From Bacillota bacterium (GTDB lineage Bacteria > Bacillota > Clostridia > Oscillospirales > Acutalibacteraceae): a stretch of 64,000 bases of DNA. The stretch is taken from NCBI GenBank assembly GCA_023458755.1, contig JAEWYE010000078.1:10382-74381 (forward strand), read 5' to 3'. Shown piece after piece: positions 26,049 to 34,324 of the stretch. The first letter of the stretch is position 1. Every line of letters starts with the position of its first letter. Made by a program: the position numbers and the translations under genes. The notes below the pieces were generated by a model. It saw only the letters and a list, made by a program, of their open reading frames with translations. It did not search any database and had not been told where the DNA came from.

Positions 26049-27950
26049 ATGACCATACATTTAACTGGAATTACACAGAATGTGGAAAACGGACTGCAAA
26101 ATTTGCTGCAATATTATTCGTTTTCCACAATTCAACAGCAGAATATTGCCATAGCGGTGGAGCAGTTGGAGCCGGACTGTGCATTTTCTTTTCAAGTCAG
26201 CACAAAAAGCGGATTTTACATTGCGTACAAAGAAACCAGCCATTTTTTCCGCGCACTTTCCGTACTGCTCCAAAATATGCAGAAAAATAATTTTGAAAAA
26301 CAGGAAACCGCACTGTTTGACGGTTGTTCTGCTATGATTGACCTTTCGCGGAACGCAGTATATACCGTTGACGAAATGAAACGTCTGCTCTGCTTTATGG
26401 CGCTTGCCGGACAGAACCGCTGTTATCTGTATATGGAAGATACCTATGAACTGCCGGGGTACCCGTATTTCGGTTATCTGCGCGGTCGTTACTCACAGGC
26501 GGAACTGAAGGAAATCGACGATTTTGCGTATTCTCTTGGCATTGAGGCAATTCCCTGCATTCAAACGCTTGCACACTTGAAGAACACACTGAAATGGAGC
26601 TATGCGCAGTCCATGAAGGACACCGACGACATTCTTCTGGTCGGTGAGGATGAAACCTACCGATTTATTGAAGCAATGATTGTATCCTTAAAATCTGTTT
26701 TCCGCACCAACAAGATTCACATTGGTATGGACGAAGCCATGAACCTCGGCACAGGCGCATATTTGAAGAAACACGGCTATGTCAATCAGTTTGGCCTGAT
26801 GCTGGAGCATTTGAACCGTGTCAATGGAATTGTAAAAAAACATGGTATGATTCCAATGATTTGGGACGATATGTTTTACCGCGCACACGATGTTAATCAT
26901 GAGTACTATAATACGGAAGTAAAGCTCAGCGCGGAAGATATTGCGCAGGTGCCAAAAAATATCATGCTTGCCTACTGGGATTACTATCACGATACCGAAA
27001 GCGAATATGAGGAACTGCTAGCCAAGCGCGACCGCTTTTCCAACGATGTTTTGTTTGTTGGCGGCATCTGGCGCTGGATGGGCTTTGTGCCGATGTATTC
27101 CAAAACTTTTGTGACCACCAATGCAGCGCTTGCCGCCTGCAAAAAGCATAAAGTCAAAGAGATTATGGCGACCGCATGGGGCGATGATGGTTCGGAAACA
27201 CCGATTGAAACGATTCTGCCTGGACTGATTCTGTTTGGCGAACACTGCTTCGGCCAACCGGTAGACAATGCGTCCATCAGCGAACGGTGTGCGTTCTTAA
27301 CCGGACTTACTCTATCGGATTTTCAGGCGATTGAAAAACTGGATATCATTCCGGGCTGTGAAAATCCAAATCTCAAAACTAGAAATCCGTCCAAGCATAT
27401 ACTGTATCAGGATATCCTGCTCGGTGCGCTGGATTTCTACTTTGATAACCCCGCAATTGTTTCCCACTATGAATCCTGCGAACAGGAGTTGTTACAGATA
27501 GCGGAACGTGCGGGAAACTTTTCCGCTATGTTCCAAATGTATGCGGGCTTGGCAAGAGTTCTGGCGAAGAAAGCGATTCTTGGCAATGCACTGCGTAAAG
27601 CCTACCGGCAAGGCGATGCAGAACAATTGACAAATTTGGTACAGCTCGTTTTGCCGCAGCTGAAGGCGGATGTGCTCACATTAAAAAAATACTTCTCAAG
27701 AGTATGGTTCCATGAGAGCAAGGGACAGGGCTTTGAAGTGATGGATATCCGTTTAGGCGGTCTTGTCAGCAGAATTGATACCGTCATTGCACGGCTTACC
27801 GCTTACCTAAACCATGATATTGAGGGGCTGGAGGAGCTGGAGGAAAATCCGCTGCCGTTCCAACAAGCGGATTTTGCCGACGAAGTGTATGTAAGTTGTA
27901 ATTCTTACAAAGCAATCGTAACGCAGAACGTGATGGGGCATCTGCTTTGA
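26049..27950 (+). CDS. Glycoside hydrolase family 20 beta-N-acetylhexosaminidase, cytosolic
   Basis: A 633-residue enzyme expected to release terminal beta-linked GlcNAc or GalNAc by substrate-assisted catalysis. The GH20 signature HIGMDEAMNLG gives the catalytic Asp-Glu pair at about residues 228-229. An N-terminal alpha/beta domain (about 1-100) precedes the TIM barrel and a helical C-terminal region follows. There is no signal peptide, so the substrate must be imported first. The ATG at 26049 follows AAAGGCGG; the longer frame from 25950 runs through the upstream hairpin. It is the last plus-strand gene before the RpiR-ROK pair. Confidence 0.88.
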   Translation: MTIHLTGITQNVENGLQNLLQYYSFSTIQQQNIAIAVEQLEPDCAFSFQVSTKSGFYIAYKETSHFFRALSVLLQNMQKNNFEKQETALFDGCSAMIDLSRNAVYTVDEMKRLLCFMALAGQNRCYLYMEDTYELPGYPYFGYLRGRYSQAELKEIDDFAYSLGIEAIPCIQTLAHLKNTLKWSYAQSMKDTDDILLVGEDETYRFIEAMIVSLKSVFRTNKIHIGMDEAMNLGTGAYLKKHGYVNQFGLMLEHLNRVNGIVKKHGMIPMIWDDMFYRAHDVNHEYYNTEVKLSAEDIAQVPKNIMLAYWDYYHDTESEYEELLAKRDRFSNDVLFVGGIWRWMGFVPMYSKTFVTTNAALAACKKHKVKEIMATAWGDDGSETPIETILPGLILFGEHCFGQPVDNASISERCAFLTGLTLSDFQAIEKLDIIPGCENPNLKTRNPSKHILYQDILLGALDFYFDNPAIVSHYESCEQELLQIAERAGNFSAMFQMYAGLARVLAKKAILGNALRKAYRQGDAEQLTNLVQLVLPQLKADVLTLKKYFSRVWFHESKGQGFEVMDIRLGGLVSRIDTVIARLTAYLNHDIEGLEELEENPLPFQQADFADEVYVSCNSYKAIVTQNVMGHLL

Positions 27951-27964
27951 TTGTACCACGTGCA

Positions 27965-28001
27965 AAAAGCGGTACGGAACCTAACATTCCGTACCGCCTG
28001 A
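27965..28001 (-). terminator. Intrinsic terminator of the ROK-rpiR operon
   Basis: An 11-base perfect stem (27969-27979 with 27987-27997) and a 7-base loop. On the minus strand it is followed by TTTTT; on the plus strand there is no T run, so it mainly serves the rpiR transcript. Confidence 0.75.
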
Positions 28002-28022
28002 ATTGTGTGAGATCGTTTGATC

Positions 28023-28880
28023 TTATAATAGTTTTGCCGCGATAGCCTGTGTGGTTAGTTTTTTGTTGTAGTCACAGATTGCGTAATTCTGCTTGAAGAA
28101 TTCTGTGTACAGAACATCCAGCAGATAAAGCTGAGCGACCTTCGCGGAAAGGGAACCGCCCTGAAACGGGCCTTCGTTTGCGCCGCACAGCAGCACAATG
28201 TCCGCATAGGCGGTCAGTGGAGATTCCGCATAGCGGGTAATGCAAATGGTTTTTGCTTTATTTTGTTTCGCACGTTTGAGTGTTTCGATGATATCCTTCG
28301 TAGAACCGGAGTAGGAGAAAGCAACCGCCAAGTCTTGCTCGCCGAGCAAAGCGGAAACCATCGACTGCATGTGCGAATCCTGTGCAACTACCACATTGGG
28401 CAAAATTCGGGCAAATTTATTTTTCGCTTCCAGTGCCATAATGCCGGAGGAACCAACGCCGAAAAAGTGAATCATGCGTGCATTTTTTATCATGCTGACC
28501 GCTTTTTGAATGTCGTCCAGATTCATCATATCGAGTGTTTGATTTAACGCGGCAATGTCGGTGTTTAAAAGTTTGCGGCACACTTCGTCGGTGGAGTCGC
28601 TGATATTAATTTCATCGGAAAGCGTCATCGCGCTGGCACTTTCACTACTGCTTAGTGATTGTGCAAGTGTCATTTTGAAATCCTGATAGCCATCCAGCTT
28701 CAAAGTTTTGCAAAAGCGGAAAACGGAAGTATCGCCAACGCCGCAGCGCGCCGCCAAATCAGTAATGGACATATACAAGGCTTCTCGCGGGGATTCCATA
28801 ACAAAATTGGCTACCTTGCGTTCTGCTTTGGTAAAATCTTTGTCGCTTGCCTGAATTTTTGCAAAAATATCATACAGCAT
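28023..28880 (-). CDS. RpiR-family transcriptional regulator
   Basis: A 285-residue regulator. An N-terminal helix-turn-helix (about 1-75; MSITDLAARCGVGDTSVFRFCK) is followed by a SIS sugar-phosphate isomerase domain (about 120-255; MIHFFGVGSSGIMALEAKNK). RpiR proteins sense phosphosugars, often amino-sugar phosphates, and usually control adjacent catabolic genes. It lies 3 bases after the ROK kinase gene in one operon, divergent from the DUF4127-nanE-nagB run. The recurring AT-rich motif in the control regions of this locus is the natural candidate operator, but binding is inferred. Confidence 0.9.
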   Translation of the reverse strand: MLYDIFAKIQASDKDFTKAERKVANFVMESPREALYMSITDLAARCGVGDTSVFRFCKTLKLDGYQDFKMTLAQSLSSSESASAMTLSDEINISDSTDEVCRKLLNTDIAALNQTLDMMNLDDIQKAVSMIKNARMIHFFGVGSSGIMALEAKNKFARILPNVVVAQDSHMQSMVSALLGEQDLAVAFSYSGSTKDIIETLKRAKQNKAKTICITRYAESPLTAYADIVLLCGANEGPFQGGSLSAKVAQLYLLDVLYTEFFKQNYAICDYNKKLTTQAIAAKLL

Positions 28881-28883
28881 GAT

Positions 28884-29786
28884 TTAAAATCCCCTTTTCT
28901 CCCATTGCTTTTTCGCAAGGTAAATCACTCCCTGCAAACCGGCTGTATTGCCAAGCATGGCTTTTTTTATTTGAATCTGACGGTAGCTTTCCATCAGATG
29001 GCTGCCAATGTTTTGCTGAATCGTGCTGCGGATAAACTCCTCATTCATAATTCCGCCGCCCAGAATGACAGCAGGCGGGTTGAAGACAGAAATCAGGGAA
29101 ACAAGCCCCCACATAATTTCATCAATCCAGGCTGATACAGCTTCTTTCACGCGCGGATCGGTTTCCAATACCTCGAAAATATCTCTGCCGCTCATGTGCA
29201 GACCGGTGCTCTCTTTCACCATGCGGACGAGTGCGGTCGTGGAGGCATAGCTTTCATAGCAGCCACGGTTCCCGCAGGTACAGGGCAATCCGCCTGCGTG
29301 TGTAATGATATGCCCCATTTCACCGGCAGAGCAGGAACTGCCATGATAAATTTCATGGTTTAGGATAATAGCGCCGCCAATTCCGGTTCCGTACGTCAGG
29401 CACAGAAAAGAGTCAAACTCTTTTCCTGCACCTGCAACCGCCTCGCCCAAAGCGGCAGCATTCACATCATTTTCCACTGCGACGGGAACTTGGAATGTCT
29501 CTTCCAGTATTTTTTTTATTTGTGTGCCGGTATAACCCGGAATATTATCGGTGGCGTAAATAATGGAGCCAATTTCGGGGTCAACCTGACCGGCTGTACT
29601 GACGGCAATTGCGTTAAAGTTTCCCATGTCGGAGAGAATGGCCTGAATCTTTTGCATTAACGCTTTTCCGCCTGAACGGGCATTGGTTGGGGTTTCGGAA
29701 ACATTATCTTTTGTTAAACCGCATTGATCATCATAAAGGCAATATTTTATTGCGGTTCCGCCGATATCAAGTGCTGCTATTTTCAA
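28884..29786 (-). CDS. ROK-family sugar kinase (candidate N-acetylmannosamine or N-acetylglucosamine kinase)
   Basis: A 300-residue ROK kinase. It has the N-terminal phosphate loop ALDIGGTAIKYCLYDD, a GIGGAIILN motif, GEMGHI, and the ROK zinc motif CTCGNRGC. Family members phosphorylate glucose, GlcNAc, ManNAc or allose. Since the opposite operon encodes NanE and NagB, a kinase producing ManNAc-6-P or GlcNAc-6-P would complete the route; the exact substrate cannot be read from sequence. It starts with TTG preceded by GGAGG at 7 bases and is co-transcribed with rpiR. Confidence 0.9.
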   Translation of the reverse strand: MKIAALDIGGTAIKYCLYDDQCGLTKDNVSETPTNARSGGKALMQKIQAILSDMGNFNAIAVSTAGQVDPEIGSIIYATDNIPGYTGTQIKKILEETFQVPVAVENDVNAAALGEAVAGAGKEFDSFLCLTYGTGIGGAIILNHEIYHGSSCSAGEMGHIITHAGGLPCTCGNRGCYESYASTTALVRMVKESTGLHMSGRDIFEVLETDPRVKEAVSAWIDEIMWGLVSLISVFNPPAVILGGGIMNEEFIRSTIQQNIGSHLMESYRQIQIKKAMLGNTAGLQGVIYLAKKQWEKRGF

Positions 29787-30472
29787 CAGAATACCTCCGT
29801 TATTATCTCATAAAATCTATACCCATATTATAAGTTGATGAAAAAAATTTTTAATTTATAATCAGAATATAGGAACTAAAATTTAATATTTGTTTAAATA
29901 TAAAATATCGGGAAAAAATATAATTCATATTTAAATATGAAATGGTAAGATACGAAAATATTTTTTAATTTATAATGATTCATGGAAATAATCATAATTC
30001 TGACAGCTTGAAGAAAGGAAGGCTGGTATTATTAAAAAAATTTGCATTTGAATTGTCCATATTTTCAGCCGGAAGATAAATACGGTGAAAATTGCTTTTG
30101 CTAAAACATGTAAAACGGTACCGGTTAAGCGGAAGAAAAACAGATAATTCCAAACAATAATAAAAAACGTTTAAATAATAAAAATATTTTTTATTATTAC
30201 CTAAAAATTCTTCAAAATATCAATATAAAGCATAAAATTGAGCAAAAGTAGCGAAAAATAAAAAAATATTTTAAATACGAATTGAAAAAAACTTTTATTG
30301 TGATATACTTAGTACAGAAAGAAAAGGTCGGATTTTACGATTTGCAGCGCGCCGTTTCGCTCACAATAAATAGAAAGATGAATCGGCGACATTCTGCACG
30401 GGCTTTGATGGAGATTTTGTTCCTATCTCCGAAACAGAATGATTTGTAATAGACAGAAAGGAATTTCAACGA
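29787..30472. other. Divergent control region between ROK-rpiR and DUF4127-nanE-nagB operons
   Basis: A 686-base, very AT-rich region without a convincing gene. It holds the promoter at 30282-30309 and several related AT-rich motifs: 29840-29853 (GAAAAAAATTTTTA), 29954-29967 (GAAAATATTTTTTA) and 30180-30193 (AAAAATATTTTTTA). The first two are each followed by ATTTATAAT, making direct repeats 114 bases apart. About 160 bases of leader precede the DUF4127 gene. Confidence 0.7.
30282..30309 (+). promoter_or_regulatory. Promoter of the DUF4127-nanE-nagB operon
   Basis: TTGAAA (30282-30287) and TATACT (30304-30309), spacer 16. The core TTTTATTGTGATATACTT and the spacing match the ABC operon promoter at 17415-17442. 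Confidence 0.75.
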
Positions 30473-32029
30473 ATGATAAAAGTAATTTATGTCCCATTGG
30501 ATGAACGGGCATGTAACTACTACTTTCCTCAAAAACTTGCGCAAATGACGGACGGAATTGAATTATTGGTTCCTCCATATAAAGACATGGGTATGCTAAA
30601 AACACCGGCAGACTACAATCAGATTTGGCAATGGATTTTTAAAAATGCTCCTGACTGCGAGTATGCAATTCTTTCCGTGGATACTTTGGTTTACGGAAAT
30701 ATTATCAATTCCCGGACGCATTACCGTACCGCCGAAGAATGCGAGAAGACACTTGACAATTTCCGTAAACTAAAAAAAATTAATCCGAACATAAAAATAC
30801 ACGCATTCAATTTGGTGGCAAGAGTTGCCGCTTACAACGATGCTCACGAAGATCCGGATTACTGGGCGGATTATGGCAGAGCTATTTGGCGTTATGCTTA
30901 TTTAATGGACAAAATTTCCCGTAATCACGCCAGCGAAGAAGAACAGAAGGAACTCGTCCAGTTAACCGGAGCCATTCCGAAAAATTATCTGACAGATTTT
31001 CTGGATCGCCGGAATGTAGATCGCTTTACCAACCTTGCTTGTGTGGATCTTGTCAAAGAGGGCGTGTTTGAAGTTTTGACCATCCCGAAGGATGATACCG
31101 CCGAATACGGTTATGCCGCGATGGACCAGTCCGCAATCGCAAAAAAGGTGCGGGAAGAAAAACTGATGGATCGTGTACTTGTGTATCCGGGTGCTGATGA
31201 AGTGGGCTGCGTGCTCTTTGCCAGAGTGTTTAATTTGATAAAAGACTACACACCGCGCGTCTATGTTCGTTATTCCTCAACCTGGGGCCCGACAATTGTG
31301 CCGTTATATGAAGACCGCCCGCTCAATGAAAGCATTAAGTCCCAGATTACTTCAATCGGCGGCATTTATGAGGATAATTCCGATCATTCCGATTGTATGC
31401 TGGCATTGAATTCCTCCGGTAAATATATGATTGAGGCAGCGGATCAGGCCACCAAGGATTTAACCTTCACCAGCCATATTAATATGCACGAGTTTCTGCG
31501 TTATATTGATTATTATATCCGTGAGTACAAAAAGGCAGTCGGTCTTGCAGAAGTTTCAGTATGCAACGGCTGTGACAATGAATTTATGGATTACGCCGCG
31601 ATTGCCGGAACTTTTGATAAGGTGCAGGCCGTAGGCGGGTGGAATACCTCACAGAACACCATTGGTGTAGTGCTTGCCCAAACTGTAATTGCGAGTTACT
31701 ATAATCGCTTCCAAGACAACTATGAAAAATTCCGGTACTCGGAAGAGTTTAAAATGCGAAGTATTGTATGTGACTGGCTGTTCCAATCCAATGTGCTGCG
31801 TACGTTTGTAAAAGAAACCGAAGGAAAAATCGACCCGTTTGCTTTGGGAGACCGGCATGATGAGGTTGTAAAATACTTTGTCAACCATTTGAATGAGCTG
31901 ATTGATGAAAAGTTTGGCGGCACATATAAAGGCGCCGATATTGCCATTGATCATCTGTATTTCAATTGGAACGGTGTATTTTATATCAACTTTTATATTA
32001 AATTGGAAGATATAAAGTTTATTATATAG
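30473..32029 (+). CDS. DUF4127-family protein
   Basis: A 518-residue cytosolic protein of the DUF4127 family. Family hallmarks are the start VIYVPLDERACNYYFPQKLA, DTAEYGYAAMDQ, YPGADEVGCVLFARV and VGGWNTSQNTIG. Members have no established activity; the alternating alpha/beta pattern suggests a Rossmann-like or hydrolase-like fold. Here it is the first gene of an operon with nanE and nagB, which points to an amino-sugar or glycan substrate. GAAAGGA precedes the ATG. The last 20 residues are hydrophobic and aromatic rich, slightly unusual for the family. Confidence 0.85.
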   Translation: MIKVIYVPLDERACNYYFPQKLAQMTDGIELLVPPYKDMGMLKTPADYNQIWQWIFKNAPDCEYAILSVDTLVYGNIINSRTHYRTAEECEKTLDNFRKLKKINPNIKIHAFNLVARVAAYNDAHEDPDYWADYGRAIWRYAYLMDKISRNHASEEEQKELVQLTGAIPKNYLTDFLDRRNVDRFTNLACVDLVKEGVFEVLTIPKDDTAEYGYAAMDQSAIAKKVREEKLMDRVLVYPGADEVGCVLFARVFNLIKDYTPRVYVRYSSTWGPTIVPLYEDRPLNESIKSQITSIGGIYEDNSDHSDCMLALNSSGKYMIEAADQATKDLTFTSHINMHEFLRYIDYYIREYKKAVGLAEVSVCNGCDNEFMDYAAIAGTFDKVQAVGGWNTSQNTIGVVLAQTVIASYYNRFQDNYEKFRYSEEFKMRSIVCDWLFQSNVLRTFVKETEGKIDPFALGDRHDEVVKYFVNHLNELIDEKFGGTYKGADIAIDHLYFNWNGVFYINFYIKLEDIKFII

Positions 32030-32048
32030 TAAAGAAGAGATATGTACG

Positions 32049-32744
32049 ATGAATAACAACGAAATACTGAATCAACTAAAAGGCGGATTAATTGTATCCT
32101 GTCAGGCATTGAGCACAGAGCCGTTATACAGTCCCCTAATTATGGGAAGAATGGCATTTGCGGCAAAAGAAGGCGGAGCGGTGGGAATTCGGGCGAATTC
32201 CCCCTGTGACATTGCCGAAATCAAACGGACGGTTGATTTGCCGGTTATCGGTTTGTATAAGGTGGATTACCCGGACAGTGAAGTGTACATAACCCCAACT
32301 ATGAAAGAAGTGGATGCTCTCGCCGAGGTCGGTGTAGATATCATTGCACTGGACGCAACAAAACGTATAAGACCAAATAGTCAGACTTTAAAAGACTTTT
32401 TTGCGCAAGTCAAGCAAAAATATCCAAATCAGTTGTTTATGGCCGATACCTCCTGCTATGAAGAAGGCTTAACAGCAAGAGATTTAGGATTTGATATTGT
32501 CGGAACGACCATGTCCGGTTACACACCGTATACAAAGGGAACGCAGCTTCCGGATTATGACCTCATGAAAAAATACGTGGAAACACTCGGGTTACCGATT
32601 GTCGCGGAAGGCGGCATTTGGGCACCGGAGCAGTTAAAAACCGCGTTGGATTTGGGCGTGTGGACGGCGGTCGTCGGTACGGCTATCACAAGGCCTCGCG
32701 AAATCACCAGACGTTTTGTCAATTATTTGGGAGCGAATCACTGA
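32049..32744 (+). CDS. nanE: N-acetylmannosamine-6-phosphate 2-epimerase NanE
   Basis: A 231-residue TIM-barrel enzyme that converts ManNAc-6-P to GlcNAc-6-P. Characteristic segments are LKGGLIVSCQALSTEPLY, GAVGIRANSP, IIALDATKR and VAEGGIWAPEQ. Length and motifs match the family. It lies 19 bases after the DUF4127 gene. NanE usually works with NanA and NanK in sialic-acid catabolism; no NanA is visible, so here the source of ManNAc may be a ManNAc-containing glycan (inference) phosphorylated by the ROK kinase. Confidence 0.93.
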   Translation: MNNNEILNQLKGGLIVSCQALSTEPLYSPLIMGRMAFAAKEGGAVGIRANSPCDIAEIKRTVDLPVIGLYKVDYPDSEVYITPTMKEVDALAEVGVDIIALDATKRIRPNSQTLKDFFAQVKQKYPNQLFMADTSCYEEGLTARDLGFDIVGTTMSGYTPYTKGTQLPDYDLMKKYVETLGLPIVAEGGIWAPEQLKTALDLGVWTAVVGTAITRPREITRRFVNYLGANH

Positions 32745-32762
32745 GTGTGCATGTTTACTTTT

Positions 32763-32802
32763 ATACGGATTCTCTGCAAACCTTGTTTCGGAGAATCCGT
32801 AT
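32763..32802 (+). repeat. Intercistronic hairpin (ATACGGATTCTC arms) upstream of nagB
   Basis: A 12-base perfect inverted repeat (32763-32774 with 32791-32802), 16-base loop, no T run. Its arms resemble those of the hairpin upstream of the GH20 gene. Confidence 0.7.
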
Positions 32803-32870
32803 TCGCGTCAACCAATAAAAACGAACGAAACACCGTATAAGTGTAATTTAGTATATATGGAGATAAAAAT

Positions 32871-33644
32871 ATGAAAATCATAATGGGAAAAGACTACCAA
32901 AATATGAGCCGTAAGGCAGCAAATATCATTTCCGCACAGGTTATTTTAAACCCCAATTCCGTACTGGGGCTTGCTACCGGATCTACGCCGCTGGGAGTTT
33001 ATAACCAACTGATTGAGTGGTTCAAAAAGGGCGATTTGGATTTTTCGAAGGTGCACAGCGTAAATTTGGATGAGTATGTCGGCCTTGTGCCGGAACATGA
33101 TCAAAGCTACCACTACTATATGAAAGAGAATTTTTTCAATCATATTAATATAAAACTTGAGAACACCAATGTTCCAAACGGTTTAGCGAAAGATATCAAT
33201 GCGGAATGCGCCCGATATGATAAGCTGATAACCGATTTGGGCGGCATTGATTTGCAGCTTCTGGGTATCGGTAATACGGGACATATTGGATTTAACGAGC
33301 CGAACGAAGACTTTGATAAAATGACCCATAAAGTGAAGCTGACACAAAAAACAATCGATGCGAACTCCCGCTTTTTTGCAAGTGCGGACGATGTGCCGAA
33401 ATACGCGGTAACAATGGGTATCAAAGCAATTATGCAGGCAAAAAAGATCTTGCTGGTGGCAAATGGGGAAGGAAAAGCGGATATTTTATATCGTTCCCTT
33501 TTCGGCCCGATTACTCCGGCAGTTCCGGCATCCATCCTTCAGCTTCATCCGAATGTCACGGTTGTTGCGGATGAGGCCGCGCTGTCGGTCATTGGGGAAA
33601 AGTATCCGGAATCTATTGACGGCGCGGAAGAGGCAGCGGTATGA
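32871..33644 (+). CDS. nagB: Glucosamine-6-phosphate deaminase NagB
   Basis: A 257-residue enzyme converting GlcN-6-P to fructose-6-P and ammonia, the exit of amino sugars to glycolysis. Family segments include LGLATGSTPLGVY, SVNLDEYVGL and IGNTGHIGFNEP. GGAG precedes the ATG. The stop overlaps the start of the SGNH hydrolase gene by four bases (ATGA), so the two are translationally coupled. The step before it normally needs the deacetylase NagA, which is not in the window. Confidence 0.95.
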   Translation: MKIIMGKDYQNMSRKAANIISAQVILNPNSVLGLATGSTPLGVYNQLIEWFKKGDLDFSKVHSVNLDEYVGLVPEHDQSYHYYMKENFFNHINIKLENTNVPNGLAKDINAECARYDKLITDLGGIDLQLLGIGNTGHIGFNEPNEDFDKMTHKVKLTQKTIDANSRFFASADDVPKYAVTMGIKAIMQAKKILLVANGEGKADILYRSLFGPITPAVPASILQLHPNVTVVADEAALSVIGEKYPESIDGAEEAAV

Positions 33645-34234
33645 AAAAAGTACTCTTGTTGGGTGATTCCATCCGCATGGGCTATGATGAATATGTCAAA
33701 GAGCTTCTGAAAGATACCTGTGAAGTTTGTTACGATGACGAGGATAACGGACGATTCACTTCTTATACTCTTTGGCAGGCAAATCAGTTTTTTAAAGAAT
33801 ACGGCATATTTGATGTTGTTCACTGGAACAACGGCTACTGGGATATGAATGTGGAAGCTCCCATGACGGACGCTATGCATCCTGTGGACGAATATGTGCA
33901 TTTTCTGAAGCGAATTATCGGTGAAATACGCCGCAACGGTGCACAGATTATTTTTGCCACCACTACTCCGGTTTTAGAAAAAGGTTCCGCCATGGACAAC
34001 ACCGGCACCGGAATGGAAATCAGTTACGATAACAACTGGGTAACGCAGTACAATGATGCCGCGAAAAAGCTGATGGCGCAGGAGAACATTACCGTCAACG
34101 ATTTATACGCACTTACGCTGAAAGGCGAAAACTACTATAAGTGTGAAGATAAGCTCCATTTAACGGAAGAAGGCTATCGGCTTTGTGCGGAGCAAGCCGC
34201 ACAACTGATTAAGCAGAAACTGAAATTGCGCTGA
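33641..34234 (+). CDS. SGNH/GDSL-family hydrolase coupled to nagB
   Basis: A 197-residue cytosolic SGNH hydrolase. The nucleophile block is LLLGDSIRMGY and the catalytic Asp-His pair lies in EDKLHLTEEGYRL near the C-terminus. SGNH enzymes in sugar loci are often O-acetyl esterases acting on carbohydrates; removal of O-acetyl groups from imported amino sugars is the likely role, though N-deacetylation cannot be excluded by sequence alone. It starts within the nagB stop codon (ATGA overlap). Confidence 0.85.
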   Translation: MKKVLLLGDSIRMGYDEYVKELLKDTCEVCYDDEDNGRFTSYTLWQANQFFKEYGIFDVVHWNNGYWDMNVEAPMTDAMHPVDEYVHFLKRIIGEIRRNGAQIIFATTTPVLEKGSAMDNTGTGMEISYDNNWVTQYNDAAKKLMAQENITVNDLYALTLKGENYYKCEDKLHLTEEGYRLCAEQAAQLIKQKLKLR

Positions 34235-34324
34235 TTCAACCTTCACACAGAAATTTTCTTGGCCTTGAATGTATTAAACGGTAGCCTGCCGAAAACGATT
34301 CCTATTGCGAACGGGAGAATGAAT

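Noticed and set aside
30100..30125. Possible CcpA cre site around the GGTACC palindrome in the DUF4127 control region
   Set aside because: The TG-N-AA-N-CG spacing is off by one base, so it does not fit the cre consensus.
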